From positions 1-20,246 of the forward strand of contig JASCIV010000430.1 in NCBI GenBank assembly GCA_030374735.1: a stretch of DNA of 20,246 nt, written 5' to 3'. The notes beneath the pieces were generated by a model, which was not told where the DNA came from, did no database searches, and saw nothing but the letters and a program-made list of their open reading frames with translations. Positions 7,604-16,188 of the stretch are shown piece by piece. Origin of the DNA: Gracilaria caudata (taxonomy: Eukaryota > Rhodophyta > Florideophyceae > Gracilariales > Gracilariaceae). The translations under genes were made by a program, and so were the position numbers. The stretch's first letter is position 1. The number at the start of each line of letters is the position of its first letter.

Positions 7604-8629
7604 ATGGCCTCTAATCGTCGGTCTTCTACGCCGTCGCCTGCTTCGTCTGCTTCAGTCTTCCTGTCGTCATCTGAGAAGTCGGGTATACAATCTTCTGCTT
7701 CTTTCGCGCAGAGTACGTGGCGTGAGCGGCTCTCTTTGTGTTACACACTACCGCATCTTGCTGCTTTTCTCTCGGTTCTTACGCTTTGCGTAGTCATTGC
7801 CTGCAGGTTGAGGGAAGAGTCGCATCGCCAGCAAGAAGCTGCACATCTGGCAGAGAGATGTGCATTTGCGTACGTTGCCTCCGTCAATCATACCAACCTG
7901 AAGAATCTGGGTCACTCTCTTGAGTCATTTAACCGTCATATCGGACAGTTAACGTACAAACTTTTGGTCCTTCATGATGGCCTTCCACCAGTGGAGCAGG
8001 GCAAGTTGCAATCTTTATCAGAGGCGCCGGTGCTCTTCCGTCCCTTGCAACAAACTTTGAACCGTACCATCACTCATATTACCCTTGAAACAACTCACAA
8101 TCGAACTCGATTTTGGTCGTATCTAGCTCTACGTCAGAATGACTTCCTGTCGGACATTGACTTCCTCATACGTCTCGAGCCCCACGCTGTGTTTTCCAGC
8201 AAGGTCAAATTCGATTTTGTTCGCTCTTTCGTAGCTAACGGAATGCAGTATGCGTATCCTTCTCTTGGCCGAGAGTGCTCCCCGAATGTGACAAACAGCC
8301 TGCGAGAATTAGCCTCATCGTACGTTGAATTGAATGGCATTCGACCGCGAAATGAGCAACTATGGAATGCAATTCTCAAAACAAAAACCAATCCGTGCAT
8401 GCCCGTTTTCTCGAATCACTTTGAGATCATCAATCTTAGATTCTTTCGTACGCATTCTGGCGTTCAGGATTGGATTCGTGTTGTAGAAACGCATGGCGGT
8501 GTTTATCAATATGGCTGGTACGATAGTTTATTGAGATATGCCACAGTTGCCCTGTACGCAGCTCCCTCAAAAACAATCAGGTATGGACCGGATCGCGTGC
8601 CTTTCAAGCCTTTTATGTCCGAAAAGTAA
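7604..8629 (+). CDS. GT15-like (KRE2/MNT1 family) glycosyltransferase, type II membrane protein
   Basis: A 341-residue protein; the start is the first ATG (7604), as the frame upstream offers only TTG. A Ser/Thr-rich cytosolic tail (1-38) and one membrane anchor (about 45-67) precede a lumenal domain, the layout of Golgi glycosyltransferases. Similarity to fungal alpha-1,2-mannosyltransferases of family GT15 appears in order: a region around NRHIGQLTYKLLVLHDG, the segment SDIDFLIRLEPHAVFSS (Glu192), and a C-terminal SNHFEIINLRFFR (Glu274) followed by GGVYQYGW (298-305). Family enzymes move mannose from GDP-mannose in O- and N-glycan synthesis. The protein is shorter than yeast Kre2. The usual RWGDAPVH after the glycine pair is replaced by GWYDSLLR, so activity or substrate may differ. 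Four N-glycosylation sequons (NHT, NRT twice, NVT) fit a lumenal location. It converges on the next gene with 211 bases between stops. Confidence 0.78.
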   Translation: MASNRRSSTPSPASSASVFLSSSEKSGIQSSASFAQSTWRERLSLCYTLPHLAAFLSVLTLCVVIACRLREESHRQQEAAHLAERCAFAYVASVNHTNLKNLGHSLESFNRHIGQLTYKLLVLHDGLPPVEQGKLQSLSEAPVLFRPLQQTLNRTITHITLETTHNRTRFWSYLALRQNDFLSDIDFLIRLEPHAVFSSKVKFDFVRSFVANGMQYAYPSLGRECSPNVTNSLRELASSYVELNGIRPRNEQLWNAILKTKTNPCMPVFSNHFEIINLRFFRTHSGVQDWIRVVETHGGVYQYGWYDSLLRYATVALYAAPSKTIRYGPDRVPFKPFMSEK

Positions 8630-8840
8630 GGAATCCGTCGCCTTAACAACTGCGTCATCAAATAGACGTCTTGCAAACAAAGGTCCAACACAAAACTAAA
8701 GCGAACTTCATCGTGCTAGGCAACGTTTCTTTGGTTTGAAGACAATACATTTTATGCATATCCCCTGGATCTAACTTTGCTTCATTAGTGCTATGCATCT
8801 TCTTACCTTCATTAGTTTCATTGCAAACATAGGACATGCG

Positions 8841-11156
8841 TTAGCCATTAGAATAATCGCCCTGGAGTTCGTCACCTTGGCTTAGCTTGTACTGGTTCCT
8901 CATATTGACTTCATCCAGCCCTTTTTCGCCTATTGGAGCACCAAAGGAAATCCCCATGAACTTAGCTAGACTTCCGAAAACCACTCCTCGATCTTTCTTG
9001 ATACGACTTAACCTCACGATCGCCCGCAATGGTTCTCCTGAGCTTTCTACCCCGTACGCTTTGGCTATTATGTTTACTACTTGACATCTTGTACAGCTCC
9101 TAGTGCGTTTCAACATGACTCTATTGTTCCAAAAACGGTCCAGCTGATTGACCAAACACACACCCAGGGGAGGAGGCTCACAAAAGTCAGTTACGGACAC
9201 GATATTACTTTTTCTCTGCACGATAACGTTTGGGCGAATTGCAGACCGAAGGACATTTATGTTTTCTACACCAGACTCCTTGCCAAGTTGTTCAAGTTCA
9301 GACTTTGTGGCGATAAGAACATTTGCTTTTTCTCGTTCAATGCCGGACTTCAATCGCACTAAATGTACGCGTCGATCTAGTACAACACTTAACCACGTAT
9401 GAACCCGTTCACCACCGACTTTGTCTACAGTCCGTTTAGACAAGCATTCGCAGTTCTCATTAATGCGTTCGTCCTTCAAAAGCCGCTGGTACTCATTTTG
9501 ATGCGTCCTTAGTTCCGGTAGTTCACTCACATCAACTGTTATACATTCTTTGATGCCAAGTTTCTCACTTTGTGTTCGAGATGTTTTGATCACCAGGGTC
9601 CTCCAGTTCTCATCATAAGAACATGAGATGTTGGTCAGTTCATGGCTTTGACGAACGCCCAGAATTCTCTTCGACTCAAAGTCTTCAATGCCGAAGGCTC
9701 TATCTCCAAGCACGCCACCTATCCCATCCACATAAAGAACATCTACAGCGCTTCCCTCACATCCTTTAACGGGATAAATGTAAAGACTTGTGGCTAAAAA
9801 CTTCTCGGATGTTCTGCACGCATTTAACGAAGATTGATATATATTTGAAACCAAGTATGTTCGTAGGATACACACAATTGCGTCTGCGTCGAATTTCGTA
9901 CTACCCCAACCAAAGGAGAATCTCACTACCCCAGTCGGCTTTCCGTCTATCAAGTCCATTTCGTCGCCACATCGGTGGCCCTTCTTGTAATGACGAATGA
10001 TGTCCTTGTCAGATAGGCCAAGAACTGATGCGCACGCCCCTGTATTACACATGCACCCAGCCCTCGCAAACACTTTGTTTATGGTCAAGATTGTGCCAAC
10101 CTCGTTGTGGCCAATTGGGATGTCACCTCTGCCGCGAAAAAAAGTAACGGAGGTAGTTCCGGAAGCTTCTTGAGGGGCCAACGAAGTATCTCGATGAATA
10201 ATACATGACGGGAAAGCCTCTTTTAGTAGATTCTCGAAATGGAAAGCGATGTTACTTATACTTTCGTTGATGGACTGCATTACCTTCGCTGAAAAATATG
10301 CCAGTTGTGTCGGCAGAGCTTTAATAGCATTCATGTTGGGTGTTCCAAGTTGCAAAAATTCAGTTGGATCTTCAGCCGACTCAAACAATGTGTCAGAGAA
10401 TGGGCTGAGAGCCATAACGGATCTGCCTCCCGCAAAATATGACTTTGACGCAGTGCTCTGGAGCAGCTCATGCAGTAGAGACATATTTCGAATCAGTAGT
10501 GCCCCAAGACCTGTGTGGGTAGCAGACAACTTATACAGCGAAAAGACAAGAGCATCAATGTCAGGGGTTTCATCGAGGGAAAACGAACTTGTGGCCAAAA
10601 GTTTTGCAGTGTCAACAATGGTTATGACTCGTGAAGGAGCGTAATTCAAGACTCCGTACTTCTTGACTAAAGAAGCCCATTCTAAAGGGTATCTTGAACC
10701 GGTTAGGTTACACTCTGCTGGAAAGGCAAACACTGCATAAGACATTTCAGAGGCTTGTCTCCACTCGCGGTTCAATAGGCCTTCGAATTCTTCCGTCCTG
10801 AAAGAAACGAATTTTGCACCGTTGTTGATGGCTTTGTTTCGAAGACCGAGAAGGGAGTTATGTGCATGAGCATGACATATAAACGTGCTTTCGGACGACC
10901 AAGGCAAGCGATCTGCGAGAAGCTGAAAAGATGCAGTCGTCCCAGACGTGAATACTATGAAATGTCCCTGTTTCGAGTCTTGCAGGAAAACTCGTAAAGC
11001 TTTGCGGGCGTTTGAAAGAGTGCGACCTTCCGTATGGTGAGGTGGAATGAAGCACGGCGGTTCGGGAGGCAAAGGCAGAGCCGAAGCAGCCCAATTTGCG
11101 TATATATGCTGGCGAGGAATCAAATTCCGAGCGTATTCAACCAACTCGGTGTTCAT
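8841..11156 (-). CDS. MOCOS: Molybdenum cofactor sulfurase (NifS-like plus MOSC)
   Basis: A 771-residue two-domain enzyme of the MOCOS/ABA3 type. It takes sulfur from L-cysteine and places it on the molybdenum cofactor of xanthine dehydrogenase and aldehyde oxidase. The N-terminal aminotransferase-fold domain shows VFTSGTTASFQLLADRLPW, the PLP-lysine segment SLYKLSATHTGLGALL (Lys209) and the catalytic GCMCNTGAC (Cys368, Cys370; Cys370 corresponds to the persulfide cysteine). The C-terminal MOSC part begins LYIYPVKGCEG near residue 453 and ends with a CTRCQ and FG-containing region. All key catalytic residues seem present. The start is the first ATG; the frame is open further upstream to 11300 without an ATG, so a short 5' exon could be missing. 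The region matching YLDHAGATL reads YANWAASAL, and the following NPHS segment is absent, making the N-terminus about 10 residues shorter there than in animals. Cytosolic. Confidence 0.9.
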   Translation of the reverse strand: MNTELVEYARNLIPRQHIYANWAASALPLPPEPPCFIPPHHTEGRTLSNARKALRVFLQDSKQGHFIVFTSGTTASFQLLADRLPWSSESTFICHAHAHNSLLGLRNKAINNGAKFVSFRTEEFEGLLNREWRQASEMSYAVFAFPAECNLTGSRYPLEWASLVKKYGVLNYAPSRVITIVDTAKLLATSSFSLDETPDIDALVFSLYKLSATHTGLGALLIRNMSLLHELLQSTASKSYFAGGRSVMALSPFSDTLFESAEDPTEFLQLGTPNMNAIKALPTQLAYFSAKVMQSINESISNIAFHFENLLKEAFPSCIIHRDTSLAPQEASGTTSVTFFRGRGDIPIGHNEVGTILTINKVFARAGCMCNTGACASVLGLSDKDIIRHYKKGHRCGDEMDLIDGKPTGVVRFSFGWGSTKFDADAIVCILRTYLVSNIYQSSLNACRTSEKFLATSLYIYPVKGCEGSAVDVLYVDGIGGVLGDRAFGIEDFESKRILGVRQSHELTNISCSYDENWRTLVIKTSRTQSEKLGIKECITVDVSELPELRTHQNEYQRLLKDERINENCECLSKRTVDKVGGERVHTWLSVVLDRRVHLVRLKSGIEREKANVLIATKSELEQLGKESGVENINVLRSAIRPNVIVQRKSNIVSVTDFCEPPPLGVCLVNQLDRFWNNRVMLKRTRSCTRCQVVNIIAKAYGVESSGEPLRAIVRLSRIKKDRGVVFGSLAKFMGISFGAPIGEKGLDEVNMRNQYKLSQGDELQGDYSNG

Positions 11157-11925
11157 TATGTCCTGCAATGCGTCTCTTGTGAAGTTATCTAATAGAACAA
11201 GCACGGGCCTTTTCTTCTGAAGAGCTTTGCAGTTCAGATTCTTTGCGCATCTGATGCCCTCGAAGTGAGTTTGATGGAACAGGGGAAGGATTGGAATTCA
11301 TATTTTTCGTCACCCCGTCCGTTCTTGCTGGGTAAATGACTGCAGGAATTTGAGCTTTAGCTTCGTCACTGTTGTTGTGAACCCGACTTCACAAGGGTAC
11401 AAGGCCCAGGGTAGTGTTCCCTTCTACTGCCGCATGATCTCTCGGAATTGAGCTTTTTTGATGAAGATATCCTGTGGTTTCTCCTACCAAGATGATGAGG
11501 GCCTCTCTATTGCGCATGAGGGGTTGTTCACTGGAGTCCTGTCGGGTTCCGTCTTGGTCTTTTGTAATGAACGAGCAGGATCTTATGTTAGAAGAGTAAT
11601 GGATTTCCAATGTGCTTCTGCGATGCTTCTCGAATCATTAATTCCGTTGCATCTTGCCATTGGGATAACCGACTATTAAGCCACAGGAAATACCGTTCGA
11701 TTCGAAGCGCCTCTACCAGAAACATGATCAACAGATTGTCAAGAAAATACTAACCGCTACACTATGTGTACAAGTCATTCGCGGGCCATTATGGATGATA
11801 TGGCCCAGTTCGCCCGCGCAAAGTCTGAAGCATTATATCACATCTCCTAACACCAGCGTTGCTTTCCTCAGCGATTCCGACAGGGCGCATAGTTTGAAAT
11901 GGCAACATGAGACATTCGCGGCATA
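11157..11925. other. Intergenic region with an inverted repeat upstream of an orphan gene
   Basis: 769 bases between the start of the Moco sulfurase gene and the next plus-strand gene. It must hold both promoters. A nested inverted repeat lies at 11780-11818. GGGCCAT (11783-11789) pairs with ATGGCCC (11800-11806) around a 10-base spacer, and CGCGGGC (11780-11786) can alternatively pair with GCCCGCG (11812-11818). It sits 107 bases before the orphan ATG. A 72-residue open frame from 11461 on the plus strand has no recognisable features. The frame upstream of the sulfurase ATG (11157-11297) may be 5' UTR or part of a missing exon. No RNA gene seen. Confidence 0.4.
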
Positions 11926-12858
11926 ATGGAAGTGAAGTCATGGAGAAGAAGAATTAAACAACTCGCAGACCGCCGTACTCTCTCAACATCTCAATTAATG
12001 TCAATTACAGGGTTTGGAAGTCTCAACGACCTCAGCTCAAATTTGGTTGCTACTCAACCAAGCAAAAGTCTGGATGAAAGAACTCGTCTTGCTTTCGATA
12101 TTACGCCACCGATACAGATTACGCGCGATATTGGTATGTCTGTAACAGAGAGGACTACTAAGGTACTTCTTCACTTGAAAATAGCTGTGACATCTAGGCC
12201 TGATTCTGGTACGATAGTGTTACGCGATGTCTCAGGTGAGTGCGGATCCTGTTGGAACATTGAAAGCTGGAGAGCAAACGTTAAGGGATCCAAGTTCGTG
12301 CTTGTTCAGACATGGGACGGTGGAAGTGAATTGCAAGCTTACTGTTCTTCTGTTTCTGGATTGCGGTTTGCTATAAAGCTAGTCACTGAGCATCGAATGT
12401 CACTGTCTCCGAATAACTTTGAGCGACAACATCTAAGGACTTTTGATGATTGGTCTTGCGCATCAGCAATTGTGTTGAAATGCATTCTGAACAATTCTCT
12501 TGAGGCAACTGGAGATTATGCATCCTGGTACAGAGAGTTGTTCCGCAAGGATCTGCTTTCCTTTCAAGAGTCGCCAAAGAATGCATTCAACATAAATGCT
12601 CCATTGATGATTGACGTAAATACTTGCATCTGTATCGAAGAAAAGGCAATCTCTTTCGCATATGATAATCAAAAAGCAGTAAGACTATCATGCCTTTGTA
12701 GGACGGGTCTAAACGGATCTCAGGAGCCCCTGTTGTTGATAAACTTCAATGGAAAACGCTCGAAGGAACCTGCAGTTGGCATAGTGAACATGAACAAGAA
12801 CGACGCGACCTCTTCCGAGAATTATGGGGGAACGACATCAGTTTTCTTCTTGGGATGA
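11926..12858 (+). CDS. Hypothetical protein, 310 residues
   Basis: I do not recognise this protein. The frame runs from an ATG (context CATA-ATG-G) to TGA, 310 residues, with ordinary composition and no low-complexity bias, which supports a real soluble protein. It has no obvious signal peptide or membrane segment. The N-terminal 60 residues are basic and Ser/Thr-rich. The middle has alternating hydrophobic stretches that look beta-strand-like (TTKVLLHLKIAV, SGTIVLRDVSG) and a Cys-x-x-Cys-Trp (GECGSCWNIESW) that could bind metal or form a disulfide. A helical part with DDWSCASAIVLKCILNN follows, and the C-terminus has several cysteines. Base composition is lower in GC than the flanking housekeeping genes (25 of 60 at 12121-12180). 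It stands alone: divergent from the sulfurase gene and co-directional with, but 649 bases from, the next gene. Possibly lineage-specific; a hidden intron is not excluded. Confidence 0.55.
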   Translation: MEVKSWRRRIKQLADRRTLSTSQLMSITGFGSLNDLSSNLVATQPSKSLDERTRLAFDITPPIQITRDIGMSVTERTTKVLLHLKIAVTSRPDSGTIVLRDVSGECGSCWNIESWRANVKGSKFVLVQTWDGGSELQAYCSSVSGLRFAIKLVTEHRMSLSPNNFERQHLRTFDDWSCASAIVLKCILNNSLEATGDYASWYRELFRKDLLSFQESPKNAFNINAPLMIDVNTCICIEEKAISFAYDNQKAVRLSCLCRTGLNGSQEPLLLINFNGKRSKEPAVGIVNMNKNDATSSENYGGTTSVFFLG

Positions 12859-13507
12859 AAGAATATTGATATTTTTGAAAGATGCATTGGGTTTGCTTTA
12901 CGTGGGTGCACTGTTGTGTTGATCATAATCTCATGCCAGAGGAACACTGCCATGTTCGGAAACATGGAGCGATATGTGCTAACTTTTTGAAACAAACTCG
13001 TACAGTTGTAGAATGCAAGAGCAAGTTAGATCGAAATTGAAAGAGCAATTAAGTTTTGAAGGTCAGTAGCGACCTATTGCAATTGTCAGCACTCCGACGT
13101 GAGTGATCATCCCAAGCGAAAGGGCATGAGCGCGACGGTACAAAGGTCCAGCCTTGGGCCGAGTAAACCAGATGGCGGCGAAGTGGGCAGCACGTGAAGC
13201 CAGGCATTGTGCCGAATTTGTTTCCCCCGCGTTGTTGGCTCTGTAGCTACCACCTTACGCCAACATGACAGACAACAGCACACGAACTGTCACAGTTCTG
13301 GGCCCATAACAGCGAAGCATGTTCTCTCCCTCTCTCTCTCTTCTCTCTCCTCATGTGGGCGACCGCTGCTAGATCCTCTCTTTGCTCGCTCCGATATTTT
13401 CAGCACTAGACCGCATCGGCCACGACGTATGCCTGTTTGAACAAGACGTTTTAACACACACGGCGTTGGCATCTCTTTCATTCTAAGCGCAGTGAAACCG
13501 CTACAGT
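12859..13507 (+). promoter_or_regulatory. Intergenic region with a pyrimidine tract
   Basis: 649 bases between two co-directional hypothetical genes. It contains an unbroken 31-base CT-only tract (13322-13352), a second CT-rich stretch just after (about 13370-13395), and a CACGTG at 13191-13196. The tract followed by TATTTTCAG (13393-13401) would also suit a 3' splice site of an intron in the 5' UTR, but I cannot place a 5' site. A 77-residue frame across the tract is low complexity and not believed. No RNA gene seen. Confidence 0.35.
13322..13352 (+). repeat. CT-only low-complexity tract
   Basis: 31 consecutive pyrimidines, mostly CT dinucleotides, on the plus strand about 155 bases before the next start codon. 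It could be a simple-sequence repeat, a pyrimidine-rich initiator region or GAGA-type element on the other strand. Function is unknown. Confidence 0.8.
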
Positions 13508-14623
13508 ATGATTGGCAGATTCTTAAAAAGACATGACTCTACTTTGACGAGCTTTATACTTGCCAGCCACCTCATATATGTTCAAGCAGCCAAGCTGAGC
13601 AGATCATGGGAAAGGCAGAAGATGTCGACGAGAGTTTCAGAAGTGCTACACAGCTCACCGAAAGTGCTGCGAAAGGTTGATAGGGAGTCTCTGACGCAAT
13701 GGATTGACATGACGTTCTTGGTGGTAGCGGCAATTCTGCTAGTGAAGGTAAACTTGATCTGGTCTGCATCTCGAATGTTGCGCAAATTGAAGAACCCAGT
13801 AAGGAAGAGAATGGGCCGGAGCCTGAATGAGAAAGAAATCAAAGAAAGGTTTGCCGAGCTGGTTTTGACGTTGTGCAAGGGACGAAACAACCGATACGGC
13901 CGAATGCTACATAGGATCTTCGACTTGTTTCTGATTTCGTCAACTATATGGGCATTCTACATGGGAGAACTTCTTTTTATGGATTCATATCTGGCGCTTG
14001 TTCTACCATTGAAGACTGGCTCATTGGCAGTAATCGGAGCAGGGGCACTAAGGTGGTATGAGGTTGGATCCATATTTGCTGCCTCTTTTCTTTACGGGGG
14101 GCTGGTTTTCTTGTCATCCAAAGGCGTGTTTTCTATATCAGATAAAGCGCGTAGGGTCGCGTTAGGGATCGAGATTTCAACAATCGCGATTGTTTTCCTT
14201 GACTTAATCGTTGATATGTTTGGAGACTACTATGGATCTCATTCAGATTTGTTCTCTACAGCACAAGGAATCATAAAAGGCGACACGAACAAAAAACAGA
14301 AAGCCAGGTTCGAGCAAATAGAGAAGCTCGTGCGCAGCACAAAGTCTGGTAAACGACTTGATAAGCAAATCCGAATATGGAATATCCGAAGAAGAAGATT
14401 TTTGATTGATATCGTCTTGTATTTCACCCAATGCGCTGCCGTAGTAATAACATTCCATAACGGGGGACAGTTTTTTAATATGGCTAGAGTTGTGGGCTTG
14501 GAAATATTTGAAATGATATCGGTTTTGCTGCTGTTCTTCGACGAAAGCATAGTGGAACCGACTTTATATGTGACTTTGCTTGAGCACGCTCTTGACGTGG
14601 AACAGAATCCAAACCAAACATGA
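13508..14623 (+). CDS. Multi-pass membrane protein of unknown family, 371 residues
   Basis: I do not recognise this protein with confidence. The frame starts at ATG 13508 (context CAGT-ATG-A); an in-frame ATG at residue 39 is an alternative. Hydrophobic segments that could span a membrane lie at about 68-88, 138-158, 160-181, 187-204, 217-237, 299-316 and 327-345. A basic soluble stretch (about 89-135) and a very basic, probably helical loop (about 257-297, rich in Lys/Arg) face one side, and by the positive-inside rule that side is cytosolic. The segment RRRRFLIDIVLYFTQ followed by a glycine-containing turn and a last hydrophobic helix weakly recalls the C-terminus of PEX11-type peroxisome proteins; I treat that only as a lead. 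No transporter signature or transit peptide is evident. Composition is AT-richer than the flanking housekeeping genes, as in the preceding orphan. Confidence 0.6.
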   Translation: MIGRFLKRHDSTLTSFILASHLIYVQAAKLSRSWERQKMSTRVSEVLHSSPKVLRKVDRESLTQWIDMTFLVVAAILLVKVNLIWSASRMLRKLKNPVRKRMGRSLNEKEIKERFAELVLTLCKGRNNRYGRMLHRIFDLFLISSTIWAFYMGELLFMDSYLALVLPLKTGSLAVIGAGALRWYEVGSIFAASFLYGGLVFLSSKGVFSISDKARRVALGIEISTIAIVFLDLIVDMFGDYYGSHSDLFSTAQGIIKGDTNKKQKARFEQIEKLVRSTKSGKRLDKQIRIWNIRRRRFLIDIVLYFTQCAAVVITFHNGGQFFNMARVVGLEIFEMISVLLLFFDESIVEPTLYVTLLEHALDVEQNPNQT

Positions 14624-15458
14624 GACATATGCGGTTAGTTCGTGAAGCACGCCAAACTCTATCAACTTGCAGCTTGTGGTTTTGGACAGACCAAGCGTGC
14701 GGGGGAAGCTACTACAACTCTCCGGGCTTGTGTGCGTGGCAAAGAAGTTTAGAAAGTCAAGTTTTGCACATGTACTGGTGAAAGGTTGGGTCGCGTTTTC
14801 TACTCTGTTATAGGTAGTTGGGATCCTGGGCAAACCTTCACGTTGCGAGGAATTAACATACGCGCTTCATATCAAGAGAGAGCGAATTTTCTTCTAAGGA
14901 CCATGTGCGGGAATGGGAGTTGACTTCATGCTACCAAGCTATTTTATTTGCTTGGGTTTACGTATTGGATCTTGGATCTTGGAAGTTGACGGCCTCATCA
15001 GCGGCTGAACCATGTCACGCTCATGGGAACGCGTGTAGTTCTTTTGCGTGAGTGCAGACAGAGATTACAAGAGTGGCCACTCACAGGTAAAAATATTGCG
15101 AACGCAAGTTCGGTGAAGAACAGGCCAAGGTGTTCCCAGGAGGGACAGAGGTTCTTTAATCGTGTACCTTCATTTTCACTTATCTCTGCATTGCTGGAAT
15201 CTGAGGTCGCAAAATCTTACCCTGTGCATCTACAAAAAGGTAATATATTATTCAAAACCAAACCAAAACGCACCGCGCGAAACTGTCACTGTGCTCGAAC
15301 AGAAACCAGCATTCCATGCTCCCGCCAAGTGCAAGTGCCACTACGAAGGCGCGACGGCACCTTTTGGTCTGGACCCATGGTTCACTCTCCTTGTCGCATT
15401 ACCGCCTCCAAACTACCCTTCCTGCCCTCTCGAAGACCGCTTCTCTGAACTCACCACC
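14624..15458 (+). promoter_or_regulatory. Long 5' flank of HOP2, with a possible uORF and splice donor
   Basis: 835 bases between two co-directional genes. Visible features: a short tandem repeat TTGGATC (2.7 copies, 14965-14983); an 8-codon upstream frame ATG...TAG (15012-15038); a second ATG at 15023 opening a 141-residue frame without recognisable features; and CAG|GTAAAA (15084-15091), which resembles a 5' splice site. The HOP2 frame itself is open for about 297 bases before its ATG, but the translation has no HOP2 similarity. This may be promoter plus a leader, possibly with an intron. None of this is proven from sequence. Confidence 0.35.
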
Positions 15459-16172
15459 ATGGGAAAAGGAAGGAAGGCCTCTGACGAGGAAGAGGTCGTG
15501 CACAAGTTTCTCAAAGCGCAGAATCGACCTTTCAGCGTGCAAAACATTGTAGACTCCCTTCAGAAGTCTGGTGTGAAGAAGACCGCCGTGGAACGCTCGC
15601 TTGCATCTCTGGTCGAGAAGAAGCTGGTAACAAAGAAAGAGTATGGCAAGGCAAAGATATTCATCGCTGCTCAAGATATAATTGACATCCCGGATCCAGA
15701 CGAAGTGAAACGTTTGGACAGTCAAATCGCAGAATTAGAAGAGCAATTGTCGTCCATCTCTAAAGCGGCAGACCAGCTTTCAGCCACAGTGAGCCGTTTG
15801 CGTGCAGAGCTCACTGTGGGCGAAGCCAAGAAGCAGGTTGAAGAGCTTACCGAAGAGACGGAGCGAAAGCAAGAAAAGCTCGGTTCACTGGGTGACGGAT
15901 CTTCTTTGATATCCAAAGAAGACAAAACAAAACTGGAGCTTTCCTACTATCAATGTCGAAGTCAGTGGAAAAAGTACAAGCGCATTGTTACTGACATAAC
16001 CGACGCAGTTGGAGAAGCAAGCGGAAAGAAACGTGCTGAGCTCTTCGAAGAGCTTGCAATAGAAAGCGATGAAGCAGCAGGCGTCAAGCTCAGCGATTTC
16101 CCAGAAATGAAAAACCCCGCAAAGAGAAATGGAGTTAGCGTCGGTCACAGAAGCAAGAAACCCAAAAAGTAG
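15459..16172 (+). CDS. HOP2: Homologous-pairing protein 2 (HOP2/TBPIP family)
   Basis: A 237-residue protein, close to the usual 210-230 of HOP2. With MND1 it stimulates DMC1/RAD51 strand invasion between homologous chromosomes in meiosis. The ATG at 15459 has an ideal context (CACCACC-ATG-G), and the protein begins correctly from there. An N-terminal winged-helix DNA-binding domain (about 8-70) has the family pattern: VHKFLKAQNRPFSVQNI, then VERSLASLVEKKLV, then YGKAKIFIAAQ. A leucine-zipper-like coiled coil follows (about 85-150). The C-terminal part carries CRSQWKKYKRIVTDITDAV and ELFEELAIESDE, matching the conserved C-terminal block. The tail is rich in Lys/Arg, a possible nuclear localisation signal. 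Its stop is only 16 bases from the stop of the converging gamma-subunit gene. Presence of HOP2 points to a retained meiotic programme. Confidence 0.93.
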   Translation: MGKGRKASDEEEVVHKFLKAQNRPFSVQNIVDSLQKSGVKKTAVERSLASLVEKKLVTKKEYGKAKIFIAAQDIIDIPDPDEVKRLDSQIAELEEQLSSISKAADQLSATVSRLRAELTVGEAKKQVEELTEETERKQEKLGSLGDGSSLISKEDKTKLELSYYQCRSQWKKYKRIVTDITDAVGEASGKKRAELFEELAIESDEAAGVKLSDFPEMKNPAKRNGVSVGHRSKKPKK

Positions 16173-16188
16173 ACACACGCTGATGATG

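Noticed and set aside
11461..11679. 72-residue plus-strand frame upstream of the orphan gene
   Set aside because: Short, no family features, no strong start context; could be chance or UTR.
13207..13440. 77-residue plus-strand frame over the CT tract
   Set aside because: The Ser/Leu run is a direct product of the CT repeat; no ATG is needed to explain it and it has no homology that I recognise.
15023..15448. 141-residue frame before HOP2
   Set aside because: Has an ATG but no recognisable features and stops 10 bases before the strong HOP2 start; more likely leader sequence.
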